DNA of 34,946 nt, from the NCBI RefSeq assembly GCF_002161235.1, contig NZ_NFHE01000025.1, positions 1 to 34,946 of the forward strand, written 5' to 3'. Numbering within the stretch: position 1 is the stretch's first letter; each line of letters opens with the position of its first letter. This document shows positions 1-7,872 of the stretch, in pieces. The translations under genes were made by a program, and so were the position numbers. This DNA is from Pseudoflavonifractor sp. An85. GTDB lineage: Bacteria; Bacillota; Clostridia; Oscillospirales; Oscillospiraceae. The notes below the pieces were generated by a model. The model saw nothing but the letters and a program-made list of their open reading frames with translations. It did not search any database and had not been told where the DNA came from.

Positions 1-607
1 TAGCGGAGCCCATGGCCTTGGCCACATCGGTGCGGAAGGTGTCCATGGACTTGCCAAACTTGGGGAACCAGTGCATCACATCGGCGTGATTACTGGCAAT
101 GCCCCGCTGGTAGCCCTCGGAGTGGCAGATGACCACGCCGTCTGCCTTGGGATCCAGGTTATAGGTCTTGCACAGCATGGCGGTGAGCTCCACCGCCTCC
201 TGGTACACCTTCTGGAAATAACCCGCATCCGTGAGGGCGTCCTCACAGATTTCAAAGCTGATGTGGGTGTTGTTGGCGCTGCCCCCCGAGGTGCCGGTGC
301 CGGCGTGCCAGCCCCGGTGGCTCCAAGGCAGGGTCTGGGCTGTTCCCACACTGCCGTCGGCCAATTTTCCAATAAACGCATGGACACACACGTTCAGTCC
401 ACCGTTGTTCCAGTCATTTTGGTTCCGGTTGCCGCCCAGAACCGCGTACAGACTGGCCGCATCTGCCTGGGTGTCCAAAGGCTGCACATAGCGGGCCACC
501 AAGGGGTTGTTGGCCCCGGTGGAGTGGACCATCACTCCCTTGGGGGTGATGGTTCGTCCCGCTTTGTAGCAGTCGTTGGCGGTCAAAAAACATTTAATCA
601 GGTTCAA
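1..607 (-). CDS. N-acetylmuramoyl-L-alanine amidase, phage endolysin (3' end off window)
   Basis: This is the prophage endolysin, which would cut the amide bond between N-acetylmuramic acid and the stem peptide to lyse the host. The protein opens MNLIKCFLTANDCYKAGRTI and continues with VMVHSTG, HISFEICED and HADVMHWFPKFG, the pattern of the zinc-dependent Amidase_2 (PGRP-like) fold with its histidine ligands. I chose a TTG start at 607 because GGAGGAGGT lies 8 nt upstream and the N-terminus then matches clostridial phage amidases. It overlaps the end of the holin gene by 14 nt, so the two are probably translationally coupled. About 202 codons are visible; any C-terminal wall-binding domain is outside the window. 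Confidence 0.9.
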   Translation of the reverse strand, partial: MNLIKCFLTANDCYKAGRTITPKGVMVHSTGANNPLVARYVQPLDTQADAASLYAVLGGNRNQNDWNNGGLNVCVHAFIGKLADGSVGTAQTLPWSHRGWHAGTGTSGGSANNTHISFEICEDALTDAGYFQKVYQEAVELTAMLCKTYNLDPKADGVVICHSEGYQRGIASNHADVMHWFPKFGKSMDTFRTDVAKAMGSA

Positions 608-845
608 TACTGGTTACCTCCTCCACAGCCTCCTGCACATCTTCAATGGCGGTTTTCACTGCCGCGGCGTCAATGCGCCCCTCGGTGACGATGTACGTCA
701 CCACCGAGATCACCGACACCACAGCCCCTGCTGTGCTGGCGACTGCTTCCTGATCCAGCCCAAAGGCCAGGGCCAGACCGGCAGCAATGCCGGCCAAGGC
801 GGTCCACAGCTTCCGGCTGGATAATTTTCTCAAAACCTCTCTCAC
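594..845 (-). CDS. Phage holin-like small membrane protein
   Basis: A protein of about 83 residues with a basic N-terminus (RKLSSRKLW), a hydrophobic stretch (ALAGIAAGLALAFGL), a second one (GAVVSVISVVTYIV) and an acidic tail. Two membrane segments, small size and position just before the amidase fit a holin, which forms the membrane lesion that releases the endolysin. I prefer the GTG at 845, which has AAGGAG 7 nt upstream, over the ATG at 863, which lies inside the upstream gene. The class is inferred from topology and context, not from a diagnostic motif. Confidence 0.75.
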   Translation of the reverse strand: MREVLRKLSSRKLWTALAGIAAGLALAFGLDQEAVASTAGAVVSVISVVTYIVTEGRIDAAAVKTAIEDVQEAVEEVTSIEPD

Positions 846-849
846 ACTC

Positions 850-1188
850 TCACTCCTTCTCATAAGCGGCCAGGATCTCCCGATCCAGCTTCTTTTTGGC
901 CTCTTCTGCCTGGGTCAGTTCCTCCATGGCTTGGGCCAGTTCCCCGTTGGGGGGAGATTTGGTGACAGCGTGATTAAGCCAGAATATGCACCGACCGTAA
1001 GCATGGTGCAGCTGATCCTCCACCTCCTGCCGTCGCTGCCGGTGCTCCTGCCGCAGCTGCTCCTCCTCTTCCCCCTGCTTCAGCCGCCGATCCAGGTACC
1101 GCCGCAGGTAGTTCATGGCCAATCCGGTGATGCCGCTGCCCCCTGCCAGGGCCAACAGCACCGCGGTGAGCAATTCCTCCCCGTTCAT
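850..1188 (-). CDS. Phage membrane-anchored coiled-coil protein, lysis module
   Basis: A 113-residue protein starting at the ATG at 1188, which has GAGAGG upstream and overlaps the previous stop as ATGA. An N-terminal hydrophobic helix (ELLTAVLLALAGGSGITGL) is followed by a highly charged, probably coiled-coil stretch (about residues 27-60, rich in E, Q and R) and a conserved-looking HHAYGRCIFWLNHAV segment. Proteins of this build commonly precede the holin in Firmicutes prophages (XhlA-like), but I cannot assign a family. It may be a holin partner or a minor structural protein. Confidence 0.65.
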   Translation of the reverse strand: MNGEELLTAVLLALAGGSGITGLAMNYLRRYLDRRLKQGEEEEQLRQEHRQRRQEVEDQLHHAYGRCIFWLNHAVTKSPPNGELAQAMEELTQAEEAKKKLDREILAAYEKE

Positions 1189-1268
1189 TCCATCCCTCTC
1201 CTGTGTATCATCCGCATCAGACGCTCCCCCAGCATCCGATCCAGCCACTGATTCAACCGCTGTCTCAT
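1185..1268 (-). CDS. Candidate 27-residue phage peptide, coupled on both sides
   Basis: A short frame starting MRQRLNQWLDRMLGERLMRM, basic and amphipathic. Its ATG (1268) overlaps the TGA of the connector-like gene as ATGA, and its TGA overlaps the ATG of the next gene as ATGA. Two consecutive ATGA junctions are hard to get by chance and suggest a translated link in the operon. GGGGGACGGGGC precedes the start but is a poor ribosome site, so expression would depend on coupling. Function unknown. Confidence 0.45.
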   Translation of the reverse strand: MRQRLNQWLDRMLGERLMRMIHRRGME

Positions 1269-1651
1269 GCCCCGTCCCCCTCCTCTGTGCCCACGTTGTG
1301 GGCCGGGTCGTAGGTGCGGATGTACCAGTTGACGTAATTCTGGTAGCTGGTGTTAAAGCTCTCCATGCGGTTTTGGTACAGCTCTAGTTCCCCGTCCGCC
1401 TGGTGGATCTTGGCCAGCAGCCAGTGCAGGTACACGTCACTGTGGGGCCACCCCACAGCCAAGGTCCCTGGCCATCTGGCCCACACCTGCTGGAGCTGTT
1501 CCGGGGTGTCCAGGTGCACGTCCAGATGGATACGCCCCTCCAGTTCCCCCAGCCAGCCCAGCTTCTGCTCCTGGCTGTACTGATTGGGGGCCAGTAGGTC
1601 CGCCTGGGTCAGGATGTCCATGGCCTGGGGGTATCGGCTGGTGTCCGACAC
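1265..1651 (-). CDS. Phage head-tail connector-like or conserved structural protein
   Basis: A 128-residue protein with a GTG start at 1651 preceded by AGGAGG 8 nt away; an ATG two bases upstream is out of frame. The sequence GWLGELEGRIHLDV followed by DVYLHWLLAKIHQADGELELYQNRM and a YNxYVNWYIRTYDP-like end resembles a family found just after the capsid gene in clostridial prophages, often labelled head-tail connector or Gp6-like. The function comes from gene order and remembered similarity. Unlike other genes of this operon it is separated from the capsid gene by about 290 nt that contain the structured repeat described at 1757. Confidence 0.55.
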   Translation of the reverse strand: MSDTSRYPQAMDILTQADLLAPNQYSQEQKLGWLGELEGRIHLDVHLDTPEQLQQVWARWPGTLAVGWPHSDVYLHWLLAKIHQADGELELYQNRMESFNTSYQNYVNWYIRTYDPAHNVGTEEGDGA

Positions 1652-1669
1652 ATTTCATCCTCCTCTCTG

Positions 1670-1702
1670 AGCCCCGCCCCAGCGGACCGCCGGGGCGGGG
1701 CT
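1670..1702. other. GC-rich perfect hairpin between capsid and connector genes
   Basis: AGCCCCGCCCC at 1670-1680 pairs with GGGGCGGGGCT at 1692-1702 (11 bp), and the loop can pair further (GCGG with CCGC). No T-run follows on the leftward strand, so it is not a canonical terminator. It may limit read-through or protect an mRNA end. It lies between the four-hairpin element and the connector gene. The rest of 1703-1756 shows nothing I recognise. Confidence 0.6.
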
Positions 1703-1756
1703 TACTGCCAAAAGGCCACATCCACGCTAGGAATTCATCCCATCATGCACATACAA

Positions 1757-1938
1757 AAGCCCTCGGCAGAGTTTTCTCGCTCCTAGCGAGAAAATAAATT
1801 GAAATCCCGTATTTTCCCAGGACATGTGCATGGGAAAATACACTTCTCAGCCCGCCAGTGTGGAATTGAGTCGCCCTTTGACCCAATTATGCATGCAGTG
1901 GGCTGCAATCTCTCGAGAAAATGCTTGCATTTTCGAGA
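1757..1938 (+). repeat. Four-hairpin covarying element, copy 1 (in prophage)
   Basis: Hairpins in order: H1 1772-1781/1785-1794 (TTTTCTCGCT with AGCGAGAAAA); H2 1809-1819/1831-1841 around the conserved loop GGACATGTGCA; H3 1848-1855/1898-1905 with an inner stem AATTG/CAATT; H4 1911-1924/1927-1938 with a 2-nt bulge. The linker ACTTCTCA before H3 is identical in copy 2. H4 ends 3 nt from the stop codon of the capsid gene. The 5' motif reads AAGCCCTCGGCAGAG, with two extra bases relative to the other copies. Confidence 0.85.
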
Positions 1939-1941
1939 ATC

Positions 1942-2952
1942 TCAGGCGGGCAGTTCGGTGCCGTCCGCCACGCCGCCCACGGCGGCAAAGCGCCAGTCGT
2001 TGAAGGTGGCGTTGAAGCGGCTGCGGCCGCGCCAGACGTTGGCATCGGTGTTCTCGTCCACGGTGGAGCGCACCGCCAGCTGGATGCGGTCGTTCCACAC
2101 CGCGCCGCCGTAGGTCTGGTTGTACTTGCTGTCCAGCAAAATCCAGGGTGCCTTGCCGGAGCTGAGATCCACAAACTGGTTGAGGTAGCTCCACACAATG
2201 ACGTTCCAGCGGCCGTACTGGTAGTTGAAGGCGTTGTTGGCGGTGGTGGGCTCCTTGTCCGCGCCGATGGCGGCAAAGACCTCCTTTTTCAGCCCGCCTA
2301 CCTCGGGAATAAGGATGGTGTCGGGGGCCACGTCCAGAATCTCGTCGTTGTCACCTCGGAACAGGTGCATGGCGGTCTCCATCTTGCCCAGGGCATCGGC
2401 GGAGAAATCGTCGCTGAACTTGTTGGCCTGGGTCTCACCGGAGACCTTGGGGGGATGGGCGGTGTGGAACATGGTCACGCCGTCGGCACTCTTGATGTCA
2501 AACTCCCGGCCCTTGTAGGTCACCTTCTCCTTGCCGGAGATGGCGCCGCCGTACAGAGCGGCACCAAACAGCTCCCGGGTGCGGTTGTAGCTGGTGATGA
2601 AGGCAGCGGGCTGCTTTTTCATGTCCATGACCTTGGAGTCCTCCATCATCTCCGCAGAGATGGAGAAGGAGTCTTTCCAGGTGTCGTACACCAGCAGCTT
2701 CTGGTAGCCCTCCTGCATGCCGTCCAGGGGGTAAGCGCCGTTCTCACCCACGGGCTCAAAGCCGCTCATGGCAGTCATGGTGGTCATGAGATCACCGTAG
2801 TTCTCGCTCTTGCCCATGAGGAAGAGGTCCTTCAACACGGACTGCTTTTCAAACTGCTCCCCCCGCTGCTCCAGGAACATGCGGATGGGGGCCTGGCACT
2901 TGCCATAAATGCTGTCGTTCAGGCCAGAGCCTTGGGAAAAAATGATTTTCAT
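1942..2952 (-). CDS. Phage major capsid protein, HK97-fold, gpT-like
   Basis: A 336-residue protein that would form the phage shell. It follows scaffold and decoration genes, as capsid genes do, and carries features of Mu gpT-like/HK97-fold heads: an N-terminal region with SGFEPVGENGAYPLDGMQEGYQKL, SFSISAEMMEDSKVMDMKKQ, a central SYNRTRELFGAALYGGAISG and the C-terminal WNDRIQLAVRS region. The ATG at 2952 has AAGGAGG upstream. The TGA stop at 1942-1944 directly abuts the four-hairpin repeat, which reads on the opposite strand. No frameshift is seen. Confidence 0.85.
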   Translation of the reverse strand: MKIIFSQGSGLNDSIYGKCQAPIRMFLEQRGEQFEKQSVLKDLFLMGKSENYGDLMTTMTAMSGFEPVGENGAYPLDGMQEGYQKLLVYDTWKDSFSISAEMMEDSKVMDMKKQPAAFITSYNRTRELFGAALYGGAISGKEKVTYKGREFDIKSADGVTMFHTAHPPKVSGETQANKFSDDFSADALGKMETAMHLFRGDNDEILDVAPDTILIPEVGGLKKEVFAAIGADKEPTTANNAFNYQYGRWNVIVWSYLNQFVDLSSGKAPWILLDSKYNQTYGGAVWNDRIQLAVRSTVDENTDANVWRGRSRFNATFNDWRFAAVGGVADGTELPA

Positions 2953-2970
2953 AGGGTTTCTTGTCCTCCT

Positions 2971-3357
2971 TTACACAAATCTGCCCCGGACGGTGTCGCC
3001 TTCCTTGGTGCCCAGGATCTCCACCAGTTCAAAGGTGCCTTCCCCTTCACTGGCAGTGAGGCCGTCAGCCTCCACCTGCATCTTTCCGCCCACCTTGGCT
3101 GCGGCGTACTCCGCTTTCAGCTGGGTCTCATAGATGCAGTCTCCCTCCACTCGGGTCACGGGGATCACCTGGCCGTCGGCGGCAGTGACATCCGCCATAC
3201 ACAGGTAGGGGGGTGTGTCGGTGCTGGCCAGGCTCAGGGCCGCCAGTTTTCCCTCGCTGACGGTGAGCATCTGACCGGCGTGGTAAGTACCGGCGGCAGC
3301 GCCCAGGTACTCCCAGGGCAGCATGGCGCCAGAGTCACGTTTCACAGGTACAAACAC
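2971..3357 (-). CDS. Phage head decoration or stabilisation protein
   Basis: A 128-residue beta-rich protein (many short V/T/G stretches, no membrane segment) encoded between scaffold and capsid genes, the usual place for a head decoration protein. The start is GTG at 3357 with GGAGG about 9 nt upstream; that ribosome site overlaps the scaffold stop codon, so translation is probably coupled. The call rests on position, size and composition. Confidence 0.6.
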   Translation of the reverse strand: MFVPVKRDSGAMLPWEYLGAAAGTYHAGQMLTVSEGKLAALSLASTDTPPYLCMADVTAADGQVIPVTRVEGDCIYETQLKAEYAAAKVGGKMQVEADGLTASEGEGTFELVEILGTKEGDTVRGRFV

Positions 3358-3359
3358 AG

Positions 3360-4079
3360 TTAATTTCCTCCTTGATACTTGTTGTAATAGGCTTGAATGG
3401 CCGCTTCACTGGCCTGAGGGTTGAAGGCCCGGAACAGGTTCATTTCCTCGGCAGGCACCGAAGCCCCGCCCTTGCCTCGCTGGGTGGCGGCCACCAGGTG
3501 GCCCTTGCTGCGGGCCAAATTCTGGGCCTGCTGCCGAGCAGCAGCAGCGGCCTGCTGGGTGAGCTGGTCGTAGTGAGCCAGCTTGTAGGCGTCCACAAAG
3601 GTGTTGCCCCGCTTCACCAGCTGGTAAAATTCCCGGGCTCGGGGCATGGTGAGCAAATCGCCCACGCTGCGGATGTTGGGGTTGAGCTGGCGAATCTGGG
3701 CCAGTTCCGCCTCCACCTGGGCCTCCATGGCCCGATTGGGCTGGCTTTGGTGGGTGGGAGTCTCCGACTGGTCCTGCTTCCACGCCCGGTACTGCTCCAT
3801 GTTGGTGATGGGGGTGCCGTCGGTGGGATTTTTCAGTCCCGCATCCCGCAGCACCTGCTCCACATCCTGCTGGGCGTGGGTGCGCTCCTGCTCCACCGCC
3901 TGCTCAATGGCGGCTCGGGTCTCCTCTCTCCGCCTCCGGGCGGCGTTTTCCCGGCGCTGCTCCAGGCTCATCTCCCCCGGTTGGGTGGGCTGCTCCTGGT
4001 CTTGGACGGGCTGGGTCTGCTCCTGCTGGGGCTGCTCCACCCCCAGGGCCTCGTATACCTGTTCTTGGTTGAGTTCCAT
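3360..4079 (-). CDS. Phage scaffolding protein
   Basis: A 239-residue, strongly charged and glutamine-rich protein. Residues 10-35 are mostly Q, P, E and T, followed by a long helical stretch rich in R and E, and a C-terminal segment with many A and Q and the ending AIQAYYNKYQGGN. Such low-complexity helical proteins directly before the decoration and capsid genes serve as internal scaffold during prohead assembly. No protease motif is seen, so the scaffold is either expelled whole or cleaved by another protein. The ATG at 4079 is preceded by GGAAGG. Confidence 0.75.
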   Translation of the reverse strand: MELNQEQVYEALGVEQPQQEQTQPVQDQEQPTQPGEMSLEQRRENAARRRREETRAAIEQAVEQERTHAQQDVEQVLRDAGLKNPTDGTPITNMEQYRAWKQDQSETPTHQSQPNRAMEAQVEAELAQIRQLNPNIRSVGDLLTMPRAREFYQLVKRGNTFVDAYKLAHYDQLTQQAAAAARQQAQNLARSKGHLVAATQRGKGGASVPAEEMNLFRAFNPQASEAAIQAYYNKYQGGN

Positions 4080-4154
4080 ATCTTCCGTTCCTTCCTGCCC
4101 CTTTTGGGGGCGATTGGATGTTCCCGCTTTCCCTGCGTATTGTAATGTTTGGGC

Positions 4155-4289
4155 TTACTTCTTGCCCTGTCTCAGGTCACCGCCGGTGTGGACGGTGCCG
4201 GTCTTGGTGGCGGTGGTCTGGCAAGGTGCCTTCACCACCTGGGTGCCGGTGTTCTGAATGCGGCCAATGTACCCATTCTGTTTCTTCAT
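4155..4289 (-). CDS. Small conserved phage protein between portal and scaffold
   Basis: A 44-residue basic peptide starting MKKQNGYIGRIQNTGTQVVK and ending GDLRQGKK. Its ATG (4289) overlaps the portal stop as ATGA, with GGAGGGAAT upstream. Peptides of the form GYIGxIxNxGxQ...TGxDLRxGK recur at this place in clostridial prophages, so it is probably real. Function unknown. Confidence 0.7.
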   Translation of the reverse strand: MKKQNGYIGRIQNTGTQVVKAPCQTTATKTGTVHTGGDLRQGKK

Positions 4290-6337
4290 CTCATTCCCTC
4301 CTCTCCCATCTGGATTGGCATTTTCTCGCGATTGCCCTGCGTCAGTGCTTGTTGTTGGCTCTCCCGCTGCAAGCGCTGTTCCAGCGCTTGCTTGGTCTCT
4401 CCCGCTCCGGGATAGTGCAACTGCTCCATCTTGGTCCAGAAGAGAATGAGGGTCTCGGTGGCCGCCGGGTCTCCAAAGGCCCCGGTCTGGAGGTTTTGCC
4501 GGGTCTCCTGCCACATGGCCTCCCGGTTGGTGGCCAGGGTGTCGGTGGTATCCACCGAGAACAGGAACTGGTCGTTCCAGTAGTACTGTCCATCTTCGTC
4601 CCGCTCCAAAAAGTCGTAGCGGTTGAACAGCTCATACTGCATGTGTCCCTGGGTGTCCCGGTAGGTGATGGGTCGAGGCTCGTCTCCGTAGGCCAGCCAG
4701 AACTGGAACATCATGCGGAACAGATCCGCATAGGCGGCGTGCTTCATCACCCGCTTGCTCTCCAGCCGTCCGGCGGCTTGGGCGGCGGAAAACTCCTTGG
4801 CCTTGCCGCTGGTGGCGGTGGAGTCGGAACGGCCCTGGTAGGAGTCGGTGATGCCCAAAATCTGACGGGCCTCCTCGTAGACGTTGGAGAGGTAGAGCAG
4901 TTCATACTCCAGATCTCCCTTGAAGTCGTACACCCCGATCATGGCCTTGTCCGCCGCCGAGCCAATGTACCACCGCTCGCCGTCCTGGCTGTCCACCCGC
5001 AGGGAGGCGTTGTCGGGCAGGGTGATGCGGGTACCCGCTTTCACCAGCCGGTCAATGATCTTCTGTTCCATGCGGTTGATGGTGTTTTGCTGGTCGGCGA
5101 TCATGTCCACATCCGAGTTGCCCAGCAGCTGGCCATACACGGACACGCTGCGCTGGAGCACCACGGGGAACACCCCCGGCTGGTAGAAGGGGATGAGGGT
5201 GGGGCGCAGCACCGGGTTACCCTCCCCGTCCAAGTCGGGGGTGGCCCCCGGAATCTCCATGCCCTTTCCCGTCACCACCGGCAGAAGCACCTGCTCATAC
5301 TCCTGCACCTGGTCCTCAAACTCCTCACAGCCGCACCAGGGACAAGGGCCCCCCTGATATTCCCGGGGGGCCTGCATGGGGTCGGGCTCCACCGGGATGC
5401 TGCCCAGTCCGCCCCCTCCGGCCATGGCCTCTTGTGCCAAGGCCTGGGCCAGCTGCTGGCCGGCCATCTCCCCCCGCATCTGCTCCTCCCAGTTGGGCTG
5501 GGTAGGTGCTGTCGGTTGCTGGATCAGCTGCCCGGGCAGGGGTTGCACCCGCCCGCACTGCTTACACACGGGCTGGCGGCGGGCCTGATAGTCCTCCAAA
5601 TCCTCCAAGGGGGTGTCGTTGACCCAGCAGTACCGGTTGACGCCCCCCTGGGCGTTCTTCTCATAACCCACATAGCGGGTGAGGGCGTCCTCGGCGGGGT
5701 TCACCCCGTCCACCCCCCGCACAGCGGGCTCGGATTCCCCGTCCTCCTCCACCCAGATGCCGTACTCCCGATAAATGGCGTCCTGGGTGGTGGGGATCTT
5801 CACAATGATCCAATCCATGTCCTGGATGGAGGTGAACACCCCCGGCTGGGGGGCCAGTTGTTTGGGGTGGAGCATGCGCACCACCTCGGTGCCCACGGTG
5901 TCATGGGTGCGGGTTCGGTTGTCCCACTCCACCAGGAAGGCCACGCCTCCCTGAATGGGCACCGTGCGCTCGGCCAAGTCGTTGAGCTGGGCAAAGGGGA
6001 GCCGCTCCAGCTCGTTGCGCAAAAAGTGCTCCAGCCGCTGGGCCAGCCCCTCATCCTCCCGCCGCCGGGGAGTCACCTTGGGCTGGGGGATGGCGCTGGA
6101 CACCTGGGTCTCAATGTTTTCAAAGACAATGTTTCGCACGTGGCTGGTTTTCCGGGGACTGCCGTCCCTTCTGGTGTCTCCCGGCACCAGGGGGCGCAGC
6201 TGGTCGTCGCCGTTGTAAATTCGTTCCCGCCGGTCCATGCGGGTGTACTCGGCGGAGTAGGCGGCGTTGCTCTGGGCCAGCCGCTGATGCCACAGCTTCA
6301 GCTTCTCCTCCGCTTTCTTCTGGTGTTTGCCCTTCAT
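4286..6337 (-). CDS. Phage portal protein with inserted zinc-ribbon cysteines
   Basis: A 683-residue portal, the dodecameric ring through which DNA enters the head. It follows the large terminase, and its length is nearer P22-type portals than the roughly 400-500 residues of siphophage portals. I chose the ATG at 6337 because AAGGAGG lies 6 nt upstream; the ATG at 6343 abuts that site. Between about residues 257 and 337 there is a CKQC pair and a CPWCGC motif separated by a P/Q-rich stretch, which looks like a zinc-ribbon insertion in the mid-region. The C-terminal part is glutamine-rich. Confidence 0.85.
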   Translation of the reverse strand: MKGKHQKKAEEKLKLWHQRLAQSNAAYSAEYTRMDRRERIYNGDDQLRPLVPGDTRRDGSPRKTSHVRNIVFENIETQVSSAIPQPKVTPRRREDEGLAQRLEHFLRNELERLPFAQLNDLAERTVPIQGGVAFLVEWDNRTRTHDTVGTEVVRMLHPKQLAPQPGVFTSIQDMDWIIVKIPTTQDAIYREYGIWVEEDGESEPAVRGVDGVNPAEDALTRYVGYEKNAQGGVNRYCWVNDTPLEDLEDYQARRQPVCKQCGRVQPLPGQLIQQPTAPTQPNWEEQMRGEMAGQQLAQALAQEAMAGGGGLGSIPVEPDPMQAPREYQGGPCPWCGCEEFEDQVQEYEQVLLPVVTGKGMEIPGATPDLDGEGNPVLRPTLIPFYQPGVFPVVLQRSVSVYGQLLGNSDVDMIADQQNTINRMEQKIIDRLVKAGTRITLPDNASLRVDSQDGERWYIGSAADKAMIGVYDFKGDLEYELLYLSNVYEEARQILGITDSYQGRSDSTATSGKAKEFSAAQAAGRLESKRVMKHAAYADLFRMMFQFWLAYGDEPRPITYRDTQGHMQYELFNRYDFLERDEDGQYYWNDQFLFSVDTTDTLATNREAMWQETRQNLQTGAFGDPAATETLILFWTKMEQLHYPGAGETKQALEQRLQRESQQQALTQGNREKMPIQMGEEGMR

Positions 6338-6339
6338 CT

Positions 6340-7872
6340 TCATCCTCCTTTGTTCTCCCCGGGTCTGCCCCACAGGCGCAGCAGCAGCTCCCGCTCCTCC
6401 CCGTTGGCCCGGTTCCAATCCTCCCACATGTCTGGGCTCCACCGGGCATCCCCCTGGTTTTGGGGTCTATGCAGGCGCATGGACTGCTGGGGTCGCACAT
6501 AGTGGGCGATGGCCAGGGCCATGATGCAGTCGTCGTGGGCTCCCGGCTCTGCCTCGGCTCGCATGGCGGAGTTGCGCACGAAGGTGAGCATCTCCTCCAG
6601 GGTGGCCTTGTCGTGGACGTGATCCAGGTGGTCCCGCATTACCCGCACCAGCTCCCCCAAAATCACCGGACGGGTGAGCCGGTCGGTGCGGAAGCCGTAG
6701 GCGTGGTGGATCTGCCCGTCAAAGGTATCCTCCACCTCCCGGACGTAGATTTTGGGATAGCCCATCAGCCCCAGCAGCTTCACCGGATAGGTGGAAAAGT
6801 TGCACTCGGGGGCCAACAGAGCCTTGTTGTAGTACAGCCCCAGGCAATAGAGCTGGCGGGTGTAGGTGTCCTCGTCGTACTGGTGGCGCAGGGTACACAC
6901 CTGCTCGCCTGTGAGGTTGTCCAGCACCTGGGCCACAAACCAGTCTGAGCCGTCCCCGGCGGTGTCCCCGCCGATGACATAGGGTCGGCCTTCTTCTGGT
7001 GGAGCGTAGATGCGCACCGGCCCACCTTCCTCTTCCACCCAGTGGTAGTCCTCCACATGGATGCCGTCGGTGGACATTTGATACTCAAAAAGCCCCTGGC
7101 GCACCGGCGGGGGCAGCTGGCTCAGCCGCTGGGCCACCGCCTTACCGTTGAACACCGTCTTGCCTGTCACGCCCCACTGGCCCAGGCAATAGACCATGTA
7201 GTAATACTCGTCCGTCTCCCGGAAACTCTCCAGCGTGGCCACCGCCTCGGGGGTGAGAAAGCGGTTGTCCTTGTAGGTGCTCTCGTGCACCGTGGCCCGG
7301 GGGTCCCGGCGGTCAAAAAACCGCTTTTTCAGCCAGTGGGTGGCGCTGATGGGGTTGAAGGTCAAAATCATCTGGAGATACTGGTTGAAATCGGTGCGCA
7401 GACGGATGTCCAGCTGGTTGAAGTCCCCCTCCTCCAGCTCCGAGGCCTCCTCGATCCAGATGCCAGTGATGTTGAAGATGGATTTTAGCTTCTCCACATC
7501 GTCCAGCCCTGCAAAGAGGATGACACTTCCGTTTTGGAAGGTGATGGTCATGGCGGACTTGTTGGTTTTCGCTCCCGCATCGGGGTAGAAATCCGAAATC
7601 TGTCCCACCAGCTGCGCCCAGCAGCTCTCCCGCAACGTGCGGGCCACCTTGCGGCACACCAGCCACCGGTGACCCGGCTCGCTGGTCACCCGCTCCAGCA
7701 CCTTGCGCCCGGCAAAGATGCTCTTGCCGCTGCCGCCGCCCCCTTTCAGCACCAGAAACCGGTGCTGGTCAAAAAACAGGGGGAGAAAGGTGTCGTTGTT
7801 GGTCTCTTTCAGGTTTTGATACCACTGGGCGGCCTCCAGCGTCCGATCCAGCTTGCTCTCACCCATTGCCAT
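6340..7872 (-). CDS. Phage terminase large subunit
   Basis: A 510-residue DNA-packaging motor. The Walker A motif GGGGSGKS is at residues 44-51, a Walker B-like GIWIEEASE at about 133-141, and a nuclease-domain start VIGGDTAGDGSDWFV in the C-terminal half, the usual ATPase-nuclease order. The start overlaps the end of the small subunit by 14 nt; ATG codons exist at 7872 and 7866 and the sequence does not settle which is used. The stop abuts the portal ribosome site. Confidence 0.93.
   Translation of the reverse strand: MAMGESKLDRTLEAAQWYQNLKETNNDTFLPLFFDQHRFLVLKGGGGSGKSIFAGRKVLERVTSEPGHRWLVCRKVARTLRESCWAQLVGQISDFYPDAGAKTNKSAMTITFQNGSVILFAGLDDVEKLKSIFNITGIWIEEASELEEGDFNQLDIRLRTDFNQYLQMILTFNPISATHWLKKRFFDRRDPRATVHESTYKDNRFLTPEAVATLESFRETDEYYYMVYCLGQWGVTGKTVFNGKAVAQRLSQLPPPVRQGLFEYQMSTDGIHVEDYHWVEEEGGPVRIYAPPEEGRPYVIGGDTAGDGSDWFVAQVLDNLTGEQVCTLRHQYDEDTYTRQLYCLGLYYNKALLAPECNFSTYPVKLLGLMGYPKIYVREVEDTFDGQIHHAYGFRTDRLTRPVILGELVRVMRDHLDHVHDKATLEEMLTFVRNSAMRAEAEPGAHDDCIMALAIAHYVRPQQSMRLHRPQNQGDARWSPDMWEDWNRANGEERELLLRLWGRPGENKGG

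Noticed and set aside
1921-3363. A 480-codon open frame on the + strand across the capsid region
   Set aside because: It is antisense to the capsid and decoration genes, has no ribosome site, and its composition (many H, G, V and L) is typical of a high-GC shadow frame.
4118-6502. A 794-codon + strand frame opposite the portal gene
   Set aside because: Shadow of the portal gene, low-complexity H/G/L protein without any domain.
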